The notes under the pieces are model-generated. The model made no database searches. It was not told where the DNA came from and worked only from the letters and a program-made list of their open reading frames with translations. From Leucobacter ruminantium (lineage in GTDB: Bacteria; Actinomycetota; Actinomycetes; Actinomycetales; Microbacteriaceae): DNA of 64,000 nucleotides. Within the stretch, counting starts at the first letter, position 1, and every line of letters begins with the position of its first letter. The position numbers and the translations under genes were made by a program. Positions 1 to 9,120 of this stretch are shown here, piece after piece. The stretch covers positions 124,001-188,000 of the forward strand of contig NZ_JAGDYL010000001.1 in assembly GCF_017565705.1 (NCBI RefSeq), read 5' to 3'.

Positions 1-36
1 AGCCGGTTCCCGCTGCAGGTTTCGACTCGGCTTCGA

Positions 37-78
37 CTCGCCGGGCCGGCGGAAGGGTGCGCCTCGCCGGGCCGGCGG
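37..78. repeat. Short GC-rich direct repeat downstream of pheT
   Basis: The 16-mer CTCGCCGGGCCGGCGG occurs at 37-52 and again at 63-78, just beyond the pheT stop. Each copy is nearly self-complementary, so the pair could fold into small hairpins and help end the pheST transcript. There is no T-tract. Bases 1-92 hold no gene that I can see. Confidence 0.4.
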
Positions 79-92
79 CGGAGACGCGATCC

Positions 93-2681
93 CTAGTCGC
101 GCAGGCGAGCGCCGAACGCGGTCTCGGCCGCGGCGACGCCCGCGAGCTTCGCCTCGCTGGCCTCTTCGGCCTTCAGCGTGCGATCGCCCGCGCGGAAGCG
201 GAGGGCGAAGGTGAGCGCCTTCTCCCCCTCCTCGACGCCTGCTCCGCGGTAGTCGTCGACGATTCGCGCGTCCTCGAGCAGTTCACCCGCTCCCGCGACG
301 ACCACGGCGAGCACATCGCCCGCGGGCACATCGGCCGCAACGACGAGGGTGAGATCCTGCGTCGCCGCGGGGTAGCTCGAGAGCGGGAAGGTCTCGGGTT
401 CGCGCGGGGCCAGTTCGATGAGGCGGTCGAGATCGAGCTCGAACGCCGCCACCCGACCGTGCAGGTGGTGCTCCGCCACGAGCTCGGGCAGCAGCTCGCC
501 GGCCACGCCGACGACCTCGAGGCCGCCCTCGTCCCCCTCGACATCGCTGCTCACGCGCACGGCGAGCTCGGCGGTGCGGCCCGGGTGGAAGGCGCGGTGC
601 GAGCCCTGCGACACGACGAGCTCGGCCGAGACGGCCCCCGCGACGGTGCGCGCGGCGTCGAGCGCGTCGGCCCAGTCGTAGGCGCGGGCGCTCTCGCCCG
701 GCTGCTTGGCAGCCGCGTCGCCGAGCAGCAGGCCTGCGGCGCGGCGCGGCTGCGCCGGGATCGACGCGTTCAGCTCGGCGAGCACCGCGTCGCTCGGCCG
801 TTCGGCGAGCGGCGGCACCGAGTCGGTGCCGAGCCGGGCCTCGCCCGAACCGGCGGTCGGCTCGAACACCGAGCCGAACTCGACGAGGGCGAGGTCGGTC
901 ATGCCGCGCGAGGCGTTGCGCTGCGCCGCGCCGACGAGGCCGGGCAGCAGCGAGCGGCGCATGAAGGGGGTCTCCCCGTCGAGCGCGTTCGCGAGGCGCA
1001 CGGCGTGCACCGCGTCGGGCTCGCCGGACGCCGCGGCCGACTCCGGGCCCGCGCCGAAGGCGTTCAGCTGCGCCCGCGACACGAACGGATAGCTCTGCAC
1101 CTCGTCGAGGCCCGCGGCGGTCGCGACGTTCGCGGCCCTGCGGCGCAGTCGCTGCTCGCGGGTGAGCCCGCGTCCGGCGGGCGCGACCGGCAGCACCGAG
1201 GGGATGCGGTCGTAGCCGACGATGCGGGCGACCTCCTCGATCAGGTCGGCTGCGCGGGCCAGGTCGGAGCGCCAGCTCGGCGGGGTCACGACGATCTCGC
1301 CCTCGGCGCCGTCGGTCACCTCGCAGCCGATCATCTCGATCGCGGCGCGGGCCTCCGCATCGGTGTAGTCGGCGCCCGTGAGGCCGTTCACGCGGGAGAG
1401 CCGCAGCTCGACGCGGGGAGCCTCCCACGGCGCGACGATCTCGGTGCCGAGCTCGTCCGCGGTGCCGCCCGCGAGCTCGACGAGCAGGTCGACCATGCGC
1501 TGGGCGGCCGCGCGCGCGACGAGCGGATCGACGCCGCGCTCGAAGCGCTTGGACGCCTCGCTCGGCAGCTTGTGGCGGCGCGCCGTGCGGGCGATCGACA
1601 CCGGGTCGAAGGTCGCGGCCTCGACGAGCACGTCGACCGTGCCCTCGCCGACCTCGGTCGTCCGGCCGCCCATGACGCCGGCGAGACCGATCGGGCCCGA
1701 CTCGTCGACGATCAGCAGATCCTCGGGATCGAGCTTGCGCTCCTGCCCGTCGAGGGTGACGAGCGTCTCGCCCCGGGCCGCGCGACGCACCGTGAGGCCG
1801 CCGCGCACCTTGGCGAGGTCGTAGGCGTGCAGCGGGTTGCCGAGCTCGAGCATCACGTAGTTCGAGATGTCGACGGGCAGCGACAGGGATCGGATCCCCG
1901 CGAGCTGCAGGCGCGTGACCATCCACGTCGGCGTGGGCCGGGTGGGGTCGATCCCTCGCACCACCCTGGTGATGAAGCCGGTCGCGCCCACTCGGCCCCT
2001 GATCGGGGCCTCGTCTGCGAGCACGACGGGGAAGCCGGATGCCGGCGCGGGCGACACGGCGAGCGCGGGATCGCGGAACTCGGCACCGGTCGAGTGGGCG
2101 TACTCGCGGGCGACCCCGCGGATCGAGAACGCGTAGCCGCGGTCGGGCGTCACGTTGATCTCGACCGCGCTGTCGTCCATGCCGAGCAGCGGCAGCGCGA
2201 GCTCGCCGACCTCCGGGTCGAGGCCGAGACGCGACAGCACGATGATGCCGTCGTGGTCCTCGCCGAGCGACAGCTCGCGGGCCGAGGCCATCATGCCGTC
2301 GGAGACGTGGCCGTAGGTCTTGCGGGCCGCGATCTCGAAGCCTCCCGGCAGCACCGAGCCGGGCAGCGTGACGACGACCTTGTCGCCGACCTCGAAGTTG
2401 TGGGCTCCGCACACGATGCCGCGCACGTCGTCGCCGCCGTCGGCCGCGCGCTGCCCCTCGGGCGCCACGCGCACGCTGCACCAGTTGATGGTCTTGCCGT
2501 TCGACTGGGGTTCGGGCTCGCGCGTCAGCACCTGGCCCACGACGAGCGGACCCGACACGTCGAAGCGGCGGATCGACTCCTCCTCGAACCCGACGCGCAC
2601 CAGGTCGGCGTGCACCTGCTCGGGCGTGGTGCCTTCGGGCAGCGAGACGTACTCGCCGAGCCAGCTGAGTGGAACGCGCAT
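93..2681 (-). CDS. pheT: Phenylalanine--tRNA ligase beta subunit
   Basis: The 862-residue product is the beta chain of the cytosolic (alphabeta)2 enzyme that charges tRNA-Phe. It begins MRVPLSWLGEYV, typical of the family. An OB-fold tRNA-binding domain lies at about residues 40-155, B3/B4 and B5 regions follow, and an FDX-ACB anticodon-binding domain sits at about 770-862 (FPLSSYPAATQDLTLVV to the end). It is somewhat longer than many bacterial PheT proteins because of Ala/Gly/Glu-rich insertions around residues 600-690. Its ATG shares one base with the pheS stop (TAATG), so the two subunits are probably translationally coupled. Confidence 0.97.
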   Translation of the reverse strand: MRVPLSWLGEYVSLPEGTTPEQVHADLVRVGFEEESIRRFDVSGPLVVGQVLTREPEPQSNGKTINWCSVRVAPEGQRAADGGDDVRGIVCGAHNFEVGDKVVVTLPGSVLPGGFEIAARKTYGHVSDGMMASARELSLGEDHDGIIVLSRLGLDPEVGELALPLLGMDDSAVEINVTPDRGYAFSIRGVAREYAHSTGAEFRDPALAVSPAPASGFPVVLADEAPIRGRVGATGFITRVVRGIDPTRPTPTWMVTRLQLAGIRSLSLPVDISNYVMLELGNPLHAYDLAKVRGGLTVRRAARGETLVTLDGQERKLDPEDLLIVDESGPIGLAGVMGGRTTEVGEGTVDVLVEAATFDPVSIARTARRHKLPSEASKRFERGVDPLVARAAAQRMVDLLVELAGGTADELGTEIVAPWEAPRVELRLSRVNGLTGADYTDAEARAAIEMIGCEVTDGAEGEIVVTPPSWRSDLARAADLIEEVARIVGYDRIPSVLPVAPAGRGLTREQRLRRRAANVATAAGLDEVQSYPFVSRAQLNAFGAGPESAAASGEPDAVHAVRLANALDGETPFMRRSLLPGLVGAAQRNASRGMTDLALVEFGSVFEPTAGSGEARLGTDSVPPLAERPSDAVLAELNASIPAQPRRAAGLLLGDAAAKQPGESARAYDWADALDAARTVAGAVSAELVVSQGSHRAFHPGRTAELAVRVSSDVEGDEGGLEVVGVAGELLPELVAEHHLHGRVAAFELDLDRLIELAPREPETFPLSSYPAATQDLTLVVAADVPAGDVLAVVVAGAGELLEDARIVDDYRGAGVEEGEKALTFALRFRAGDRTLKAEEASEAKLAGVAAAETAFGARLRD

Positions 2682-3730
2682 TAGACCAGTCCTCCGAACT
2701 GACGGTTGAAGCGGATGTCGCCCTCGACCATGTCGCGCATGTCGTTCAGGTCGTGGCGGAACTGCAGGGTGCGCTCGATGCCCATGCCGAAGGCGAAGCC
2801 CTGGTACTCATCGGGGTCGATCCCGGCTGCGGCGAGGACCCTGGGATCGACCATGCCGCAGCCGCCCCACTCGACCCAGCGGGCGCCGCCCTTGGCGTTC
2901 GGCTGCCACACGTCCATCTCGGCGGAGGGCTCGGTGAAGGGGAAGAAGTTGGGGCGGAGGCGGATCTTCGCCTCCTCGCCGAACATCTGCCTGGCGAAGT
3001 GCTCGAGCGTGCCGCGGAGGTGCGCCATCGTCAGCCCTCGGTCGATGGCGAGGCCCTCGATCTGCTGGAAGACGGGGGTGTGGGTCGCATCGAGCTCGTC
3101 GGTGCGGTAGACGCGGCCGGGCGCGACGACGTAGACGGGGAGCTCGCGGTTCAGCAGCGCCCTGATCTGCACGGGCGAGGTGTGGGTGCGCAGGATCAGG
3201 TGCCGGTCGGCGGGCTCGACGAAGAAGGTGTCCTGCATCGCGCGCGCGGGGTGGTCGGGGTCGAAGCCGAGCGCGTCGAAGTTGAACCACTCGTGCTCGA
3301 TCTCGGGCCCCTCCGCGATCTCCCAGCCCATGCCGATGAAGATGTCGGAGGCCTCGTCCTGCAGCTGCGCGAGGGGGTGACGGGATCCCGTGCGCCTGCG
3401 CACGGGCGCCTCGGTGACGTCGACCGTCTCGGCGATGAGCCGCTCGGCGGCCTCCTTCTCGACCAGCTCGGCCTCGCGGCCCTTGTACGCGCCCTCGATG
3501 CGCCCGCGGGCCTGCCCCATGAGCTTGCCCGTGGCTGCCTTCTCATCCTTTGGCACGTCGCGCATGCGCGCGTTGAGCTTCGCGATGTCCGAGGCCTCGC
3601 CCGAGTGCTCGGTGCGCGCCGCCTTCAGCTCGGCCACGGTGCCGGCGGCCGCGAACGCGGCGAGCGCCGCATCGACGGCTGCCTGGGCCGCTTCCTGGGT
3701 GATCGGGTTGGTGCTGGGAGTGTCTGACAC
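2681..3730 (-). CDS. pheS: Phenylalanine--tRNA ligase alpha subunit
   Basis: The 349-residue catalytic class II subunit forms Phe-AMP and transfers Phe to tRNA. The motif 2 region (LRTHTSPVQIR, PGRVYRTDELDATH) and motif 3 (GMGIERT, about residues 315-321) are intact, and the segment GGCGMVDPRVL of the active site is present. An N-terminal coiled-coil region (about 1-90) should contact tRNA. The start is a GTG with TAAGAT eight bases upstream, which suggests a nearly leaderless mRNA. I see no T-box in the 73-nt upstream gap. Confidence 0.97.
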   Translation of the reverse strand: MSDTPSTNPITQEAAQAAVDAALAAFAAAGTVAELKAARTEHSGEASDIAKLNARMRDVPKDEKAATGKLMGQARGRIEGAYKGREAELVEKEAAERLIAETVDVTEAPVRRRTGSRHPLAQLQDEASDIFIGMGWEIAEGPEIEHEWFNFDALGFDPDHPARAMQDTFFVEPADRHLILRTHTSPVQIRALLNRELPVYVVAPGRVYRTDELDATHTPVFQQIEGLAIDRGLTMAHLRGTLEHFARQMFGEEAKIRLRPNFFPFTEPSAEMDVWQPNAKGGARWVEWGGCGMVDPRVLAAAGIDPDEYQGFAFGMGIERTLQFRHDLNDMRDMVEGDIRFNRQFGGLV

Positions 3731-3738
3731 GAGGCTCT

Positions 3739-3744
3739 ATCTTA
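3739..3744 (-). promoter_or_regulatory. -10 hexamer of pheST
   Basis: On the minus strand TAAGAT ends eight bases before the pheS GTG. This spacing places the transcription start at or next to the start codon, as in leaderless actinobacterial messages. No good -35 box is visible. Confidence 0.5.
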
Positions 3745-3763
3745 CCGGCGTCGGCACGGGGTA

Positions 3764-3786
3764 TCCGGCGCGATCGCTCCGCCGGA
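3764..3786 (-). terminator. Hairpin after pxpBC
   Basis: The arms TCCGGCG and CGCCGGA pair perfectly around a 9-nt loop, 18 nt after the pxpBC stop. There is no U-tract, so intrinsic termination is likely but not certain. Confidence 0.5.
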
Positions 3787-3803
3787 CCCCTCGGGCGCGG
3801 CGT

Positions 3804-5690
3804 CTATCGCGCCCCGGATCCGGTTCCCGCGTCGAGGCTGCGCACGATCTCCCCGATCAGCGCTTCCGAGGCCGAGCGGTCTCCCTCGGCGCCAGCCCGG
3901 TCGATGGCCGACGCGAGCGCGCCCGCCATCGCGACGGCGTGGCGGCGGCCGTCGACCTCGATCGAGAAGTCGACGCGCTCGGGCGGTGCCGCGGCCCCCC
4001 GCGGCTCGCCGATGTCGTCGGGGTCGACCGCGACGAAGCGCACCTCGCTGCCGGGGCTCAGCTGGGCGGCCCGGTCGAGGTCGTCGTCGACGACCGTGCC
4101 GATGACGGGGTAACCGCCGGTCGTGGGATGGTCGGCGAGGAACAGCACGGGCAGGCCGTTGGGCGGCACCTGGATGGAGCCGCGCACCATGCCCTCGGTG
4201 GGCAGCTCGCCCTCGCGCTCGCGCTCGAGCGGTTCGCCGTCGAGGCGCAGGCCGATGCGGTTCGACTGCGGCGTGACCCGCCACGGGCGCTCGGCGAATG
4301 CGGCGAGGGATCCCTCGGTGAACCAGTCGTCGCGCGGGCCGGCCACGAAGCGCAGCACCGGCACGAGATCGGCTGGCGCCGGTGCGGGCGAGGGATCCCT
4401 ATCGGTCCCGCTCCCATTCACGGACTCTGGATCCGGCTCGCCGATCGCCTCCGTCGCGATCGTGTCGCCCGGCGCGAGCGGAGCCGTGCCCAGGCCGGAG
4501 AGGCTGTCGTGGGCGAGGCTGCCGAGCACGGTGCGACCGGCGATCCCGCCTCGCACCGCCACGTAGCAGCGCAGTCCGTGCTGCGGCGCACCGAGCGTCA
4601 GCCGGTCGCCCGCCCGCAGCGCGATCTCCTCGCCCGCGGCCGCCTCCCGCGTCTCCGCAGAAGTCTCCGCGCCGGAGCGGCCGTCTCCGGTCGTGACGGA
4701 GATCTCGGCGTCCGCACCGGTCACCGCCACGGCGGTGTCGCGCTCGGCGCGCAGCACGAGGCCACCGCCGAGGTGCTCGAGGCCGGCCGCGTCGAGCCGA
4801 TTGCCGACCGCGCGATTGGCGGCGCGCAGCGCGGCACGGTCGAGCGCGCCCGACTCCGTGACGCCGAGTGCGGCGTTGCCCGGCCTGCCGCCGTCCTGCA
4901 CGAGCGTGAGCATGCCGGGTCGCACGACCGCGAGTGCGGGGCTCGATCCCTCGCGCGCGATCGCGGCTTCAGCAGTGTCCGCCGCGTCGTCCGAGCCTGC
5001 CGAGAGGGTGAGGGATCCCTCGCCGTCCGCGCCGCTCGCGCCCCGGGCGGCAGCGACGCGCTCCCGCACTGCGCGGAAGCGCACCGAGTCGCCGGGCGAT
5101 ACGAGCGCGGGGCGATCCCTCGACTCGTCCCACATCCGCTCGCCCGTGCGACCGAGCAATCGCCAGCCCCCGGGCGACTCCCCCGGGTAGACCGCCGAGA
5201 ACTCTCCGGCGATCGCGACCGAGCCCGCGGGCACGGCCGTGCGCGGCGAGTCGAGTCGGGGCACTCGCAGGCGCTCGTCGCCGCCGACGAGGTAGGCGAA
5301 GCCGGGCGCGAAGCCGCCGAACGCCGCGCGCCAGGCGGCGCCGGTGTGCGCGGCGACGACGCCCTCGGCGCCGAGACCGGTGAGCTCGCCGACCGCTTCG
5401 AGATCGTCGCCGTCGTAGACGACGTCGATCGTCACCTCCCGCCCGACGGTCTCCCCCGCCGCGACATCGGGCTCGAAGCCGGAGACGGCGTCGGAAACGC
5501 GGTGCACGGCCTCCCGCCCGTCGCAGACGACCAGCACCGTGCACGTCGCGGGCACGATGTCGACGACGCCGGGAATCGCGAGCTCACGCAGCCGCGCCGC
5601 GACGCCGAGCACACGATCGAGGTCGGGCAGATCGACGATGCAGGCGCGATCGCCGACCGGGCGCACTGGGAAGCCGCGGTCGCGGGGCAT
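3804..5690 (-). CDS. pxpBC: 5-oxoprolinase subunits B and C, natural fusion
   Basis: This 628-residue protein fuses PxpB (KipI-like, about residues 1-230) to PxpC (KipA-like, about 255-600). With PxpA it hydrolyses 5-oxo-L-proline to glutamate using ATP in the cytosol. The PxpB part shows GFAPGFAYLVGG and PRTAVPAGSVAIAG; the PxpC part shows VQDGGRPG, SNRIGLRLDG and HPTTGGYPVIGTV, all family hallmarks. The linker between the domains is rich in Ala, Glu and Ser. The ATG overlaps the pxpA stop by one base (TGATG). B and C are separate genes in Escherichia coli and Bacillus, and fused in several actinobacteria. I see no sign of a frameshift or of a missing segment. Confidence 0.92.
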   Translation of the reverse strand: MPRDRGFPVRPVGDRACIVDLPDLDRVLGVAARLRELAIPGVVDIVPATCTVLVVCDGREAVHRVSDAVSGFEPDVAAGETVGREVTIDVVYDGDDLEAVGELTGLGAEGVVAAHTGAAWRAAFGGFAPGFAYLVGGDERLRVPRLDSPRTAVPAGSVAIAGEFSAVYPGESPGGWRLLGRTGERMWDESRDRPALVSPGDSVRFRAVRERVAAARGASGADGEGSLTLSAGSDDAADTAEAAIAREGSSPALAVVRPGMLTLVQDGGRPGNAALGVTESGALDRAALRAANRAVGNRLDAAGLEHLGGGLVLRAERDTAVAVTGADAEISVTTGDGRSGAETSAETREAAAGEEIALRAGDRLTLGAPQHGLRCYVAVRGGIAGRTVLGSLAHDSLSGLGTAPLAPGDTIATEAIGEPDPESVNGSGTDRDPSPAPAPADLVPVLRFVAGPRDDWFTEGSLAAFAERPWRVTPQSNRIGLRLDGEPLEREREGELPTEGMVRGSIQVPPNGLPVLFLADHPTTGGYPVIGTVVDDDLDRAAQLSPGSEVRFVAVDPDDIGEPRGAAAPPERVDFSIEVDGRRHAVAMAGALASAIDRAGAEGDRSASEALIGEIVRSLDAGTGSGAR

Positions 5691-6445
5691 CAGGCGAAGC
5701 TTCTGATCTCGACCCCCGCGGCCTCGAGGCCCGCGCGGATCTCTCCGGCCAGACGCACCGCAGCCGGGTTGTCGCCGTGCAGGCAGATGCTGTCGGCGGC
5801 GACCTCGAGATCGGTGCCGTCGACCGCGGTGATGCGCCCCTCGGTCGCGATGCGCACCGCCTGGGCCACCGCGGCCTCCGGGGTGTGGATCGCGCCGGGC
5901 GTGCCGCGCTTCACGAGCGTGCCGTCGGCCTGGTAGCCGCGGTCGGCGAAGGCCTCGGCGACCGTGCGCAGGCCGGCCTCGCGCGCCACGCGCTCGATGA
6001 CCGATCCGCTCAGCACCATGAGCGGCAGCTCGGGGGCGAGCTCGGAGAGTGCGCGCGCCACTGCGCCTGCCTGCTCCTCGTTCACCGCGATCGTGTTGTA
6101 GAGACCGCCGTGCGGCTTGACGTAGCGCACCTCGGCTCCGACGCTGCGCGCCATGGCCTGCACCGCGCCGACCTGGTAGATGACCTCGTCGGTCAGCTCG
6201 TCCAGGTCGTAGTCGATGAAGCGGCGACCGAATCCGGGCAGATCGCGGTAGCCGGGGTGCGCACCGATCGTCACGCCGAGTTCGAGCGCCTTGCGGCAGG
6301 TCGTGCGGATGCCGTGCGGGTCCCCGCCGTGGAAGCCGCAGGCCACGTTCGCGCTCGACACGGAGGCGAGCACCGCCGCGTCGTCGCCGAAGGTGTAGTT
6401 GCCGAACGATTCGCCGAGATCGCTGTTGAGGTCGATGCGGGGCAT
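5690..6445 (-). CDS. pxpA: 5-oxoprolinase subunit A (LamB/YcsF family)
   Basis: The 251-residue product is the ring-opening subunit of the ATP-dependent 5-oxoprolinase. It opens with IDLNSDLGESFG and has ANVACGFHGGDP, TIGAHPGYRDLPGFGRR, VKPHGGLYN and a C-terminal SICLHGDNP, the conserved acidic and histidine motifs of the YcsF family. The ATG follows AAGGAG by a few bases. It sits 18 nt downstream of the ABC importer gene and overlaps pxpBC, so the three genes form one operon for uptake and hydrolysis of pyroglutamate. Confidence 0.94.
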   Translation of the reverse strand: MPRIDLNSDLGESFGNYTFGDDAAVLASVSSANVACGFHGGDPHGIRTTCRKALELGVTIGAHPGYRDLPGFGRRFIDYDLDELTDEVIYQVGAVQAMARSVGAEVRYVKPHGGLYNTIAVNEEQAGAVARALSELAPELPLMVLSGSVIERVAREAGLRTVAEAFADRGYQADGTLVKRGTPGAIHTPEAAVAQAVRIATEGRITAVDGTDLEVAADSICLHGDNPAAVRLAGEIRAGLEAAGVEIRSFA

Positions 6446-6463
6446 GGATCCCTCTCCTTCTGC

Positions 6464-8881
6464 TTAGTCAGTCGCGTGCACGCGCTTCAGGAAGCGCCGC
6501 GTCCGATCGTGCTCGGGGCGGTCGAACACCTGCTCGGCCGGCCCCTCCTCGACGACGACTCCCTGGTCCATGAACACGACCCAGTCGGCCACCTCTCGGG
6601 CGAAGCGCATCTCGTGCGTCACCACCACCATAGTGAGGCCCTCGGCTGCGAGTTCGGTCATGACCCGCAGCACCTCGTCGACGAGCTCGGGATCGAGGGC
6701 GGAGGTGGGCTCGTCGAAGAGCAGCGCCTCGGGCTCCATGGCGAGCGCCCGCGCGATCGCGACGCGCTGCTGCTGACCGCCCGACAGCTGATGCGGGTAC
6801 TTCTCGGCATGCGCGTCCATGCCGACCTTCGCGAGCAGCGCCATGGCCCGCTCCCGGATCTCGGCACGCGACGCGGTGCGCAGGTAGTCGGGCGCGAAGG
6901 TGACGTTCTCGATGACCGTCTTGTGCGGGAACAGGTTGAACTGCTGGAACACCATGCCCACCTCGGCGCGCGTCGCCGCGACGACCCGGTCGGAGACCGG
7001 CTTCTTCGCGCCGCTCGCGTCGCGGGCGTAACCCACGGGCTTGCCGTGGAAGAGCACATCGCCCGAGTTGATCGGCTCCATCGCGTTGAGCGTGCGGATG
7101 AGGGTCGTCTTGCCCGAGCCGGAGGGGCCGATGATCGCGATGACCTCGCCGCGGTGCACGTCGAGGTCGATGCCCTTGAGCACCTCCGTCTCGCCGTACG
7201 ACTTGCGCAGTTCGCGCACCTGCAGCACCTGCTCGCCCTCGTGCGGCGTGCGCTCGCGCTTCGGGGCGGGCGGGAGCACGTCGATGTTCGAGGTGGCGGT
7301 GCCGAGCTTCGCGCGCTTGCCCCTGCGGTTCACGTCGAGTCGGCGCTCGAGCAGGCGCAGCGCCTGGTCGAAGACGGTGACGAGCATCACGTAGAAGATG
7401 CCGACCGCGAGCAGGGTCTCGAGCACCTTGAAGTTCTGCGTGTAGATGCGCTGACCCACGAGCAGGATCTCGGTCAGCGAGATCGCCGAGACGAGCGAGG
7501 TCAGCTTGATGATGGTGACCAGCTCGTTGCCGAGCGCGGGCAGCGCGACGCGGAAGGCCTGAGGGATCACGATGAGGCGCTGCACGCCGCCCCAGGGGAT
7601 GCCGAGCGCGCGGCCCGCCTCGCCCTGACCGCCCGCGACCGACTTCAGGCCGCCGCGGTGGATCTCGGAGATGTAGGCCGTCTCGGAGAGCACGAGCGCG
7701 AGCAGACCGGCCATGAACGGCGATCCGACGATCGCGCGCAGCTCGGGGATCACCTGCGGCGCGTTGTAGACGAAGATCAGCAGCACGAGCAGCGGGAGGG
7801 ATCGGAAGAACCACACGTAGGCCCCGAGCACGGCGCGCAGCCAGGCGAAGCGCGACTGCCTGCCGAGGGCGACCGCCATGCCGAGCACGGTCGAGATGCC
7901 CCACGCGAGGGCCGAGAGCACGAGCACCGTGAGCGCGGCGGACCAGAAGTCGGGCACCGCGAAGAGGCTGAAGAAGTAGGGCCAGTCGAAGACGAATCCC
8001 TGCTTCGCTCCCGCCTCGTCGCCCTCGGCCGGCGCGTTCTTCCCCATCGCCTCGGCCACGGCCTCGGGATCGGGCTCCGCGAGGTTGTACTGCGCGAGCA
8101 GCTTCTCGTAGGTGCCGTCCTCGCGCATGCGCTCGATGCCGCCGCGCAACTCCTCGGCGAGTTCGGTGTCGCCCTTGGCCACGGCGATGCCGACGGAGGC
8201 GGGGAACAGCAGTTCATCGCTCGTGATCGCGAGCGAGCCGTTCGAGGCGTCGACCGCGCTCTTGGCGACGGCCGCGTCGGTCACCTGCGCGTCCACCTGC
8301 CCGGCGAGCAGCGCCTGGGTGCCCTCGGTGTCGGAGGTGAAGTCGCGCACGTCGATCGCGGCGCCGCCGTCCTTCTCGCAGGCCGCGCTCGCCTCGCTGC
8401 GTAACTGGGTGGCGACCTCTCCGCCCTTGATCACGGCGACGCTCAGGCCGCACAGATCACCCGCATCGCGCACGGGCGCCGAGTTTGTCGGTGAGACGAT
8501 CGAGTTGCCGGTGGTGAAATACGGGATGAAGTCGACCTGCCCCGCTCGCTCCTCGGTGATGTAGAGCGCCGAGGCCACGACGTCGAAGTGGCCCGCCTGA
8601 AGGCTCGTGATGAGCTGCTCGAAACGGGTGTCGACGAACTCGGGCTCGCGATCGATCTGCGCCGCGAGCGCCCGCATGAAGTCGGGGTCGAAGCCGGCGG
8701 GCTCCTCGCCGTCGAGATAGGCGTAGGGCGGGTAGGTGAGATCGGAGCCGATCCGGAGCACGCCGTCGTCGGCGGCGGCGCCGGCGCTGCTCGCCTGCGT
8801 GAGTGGCGCCGCGACGGCGGCGAACCCGAGGAGCGCGGCCGCGAGGCCGACGATCAGGGTCCTGCTTCTTCGAAGAATCAT
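6464..8881 (-). CDS. Single-chain amino-acid ABC importer (binding protein, permease and ATPase fused)
   Basis: This 805-residue protein carries all parts of a polar amino-acid importer. A signal/anchor segment (about 1-30) is followed by a type 3 solute-binding domain (about 35-270, with [12 protein letters not shown] and [10 protein letters not shown]), a HisM/GlnP-type permease (about 300-510, with [12 protein letters not shown] as the EAA loop), and a GlnQ-type ATPase (about 550-795) with Walker [10 protein letters not shown] near 585, the signature LSGGQQQR near 699 and Walker B LLFDEPTS near 717. I prefer the ATG at 8881, directly ahead of the signal sequence, over an in-frame TTG at 8917. 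Fusions of two parts are common in this family; three parts in one chain is unusual. The pxp genes downstream suggest 5-oxoproline or glutamate-like substrates, but the specificity is inferred. Confidence 0.88.
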   Translation of the reverse strand: MILRRSRTLIVGLAAALLGFAAVAAPLTQASSAGAAADDGVLRIGSDLTYPPYAYLDGEEPAGFDPDFMRALAAQIDREPEFVDTRFEQLITSLQAGHFDVVASALYITEERAGQVDFIPYFTTGNSIVSPTNSAPVRDAGDLCGLSVAVIKGGEVATQLRSEASAACEKDGGAAIDVRDFTSDTEGTQALLAGQVDAQVTDAAVAKSAVDASNGSLAITSDELLFPASVGIAVAKGDTELAEELRGGIERMREDGTYEKLLAQYNLAEPDPEAVAEAMGKNAPAEGDEAGAKQGFVFDWPYFFSLFAVPDFWSAALTVLVLSALAWGISTVLGMAVALGRQSRFAWLRAVLGAYVWFFRSLPLLVLLIFVYNAPQVIPELRAIVGSPFMAGLLALVLSETAYISEIHRGGLKSVAGGQGEAGRALGIPWGGVQRLIVIPQAFRVALPALGNELVTIIKLTSLVSAISLTEILLVGQRIYTQNFKVLETLLAVGIFYVMLVTVFDQALRLLERRLDVNRRGKRAKLGTATSNIDVLPPAPKRERTPHEGEQVLQVRELRKSYGETEVLKGIDLDVHRGEVIAIIGPSGSGKTTLIRTLNAMEPINSGDVLFHGKPVGYARDASGAKKPVSDRVVAATRAEVGMVFQQFNLFPHKTVIENVTFAPDYLRTASRAEIRERAMALLAKVGMDAHAEKYPHQLSGGQQQRVAIARALAMEPEALLFDEPTSALDPELVDEVLRVMTELAAEGLTMVVVTHEMRFAREVADWVVFMDQGVVVEEGPAEQVFDRPEHDRTRRFLKRVHATD

Positions 8882-8900
8882 GACGCAACCATACGGATCA

Positions 8901-8917
8901 TTGAACAATCTTGTCAA
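8901..8917. promoter_or_regulatory. Operator-like repeat before the ABC importer
   Basis: TTGAACAATCTTGTCAA forms an imperfect inverted repeat 20 bp before the importer ATG. It resembles the TTGTTCAACAA palindrome in front of the divergent GntR gene at 9083-9093. The two sites together suggest that the regulator controls both directions. Confidence 0.5.
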
Positions 8918-9082
8918 TGGTCGAGTAACGAAATGTCATAACTCGTATTGCTTGAGCGAATGACCCTCCCGTGCGCGCGGACAGGGAAACGCGGCATTTC
9001 AGGGATCCTTCGCCCCGAGCGGCAAGGGATCCCGCCCCGCCGCTCTCCTTCATCGCGCAGCGCTCCGTCCCGATAATCGATT

Positions 9083-9114
9083 TTGTTCAACAATCTAGGG
9101 CGAGGTGATACAGT
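9083..9114 (+). promoter_or_regulatory. Promoter and operator of the GntR gene
   Basis: TTGTTCAACAA (9083-9093) is a perfect 5-1-5 palindrome of the T-N-G-T/A-C-N-A type bound by FCD GntR proteins. TTCAAC (9086-9091) could be the -35 box, 17 bp before TACAGT (9109-9114). TACAGT lies six bases before the ATG at 9121, so the mRNA is probably leaderless and the operator overlaps the -35 box, which fits autorepression. Confidence 0.55.
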
Positions 9115-9120
9115 GACCGC

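Noticed and set aside
57-2684. Long plus-strand frame opposite pheT (about 875 codons)
   Set aside because: It is rich in Arg, Ala, Gly and Asp, has no domain and mirrors a clear pheT. Such frames are expected opposite GC-rich genes.
3731-3803. T-box riboswitch ahead of pheST
   Set aside because: The gap is only 73 nt, holds a terminator of pxpBC and a -10 next to the start codon, and leaves no room for a T-box.
3804-5690. Frameshift or assembly error that joined pxpB and pxpC
   Set aside because: The frame is continuous with a plausible linker, and the fusion is known in other actinobacteria.
5777-8404. Long plus-strand frame opposite pxpA and the ABC importer
   Set aside because: No family features; an artefact of high GC on the antisense strand.
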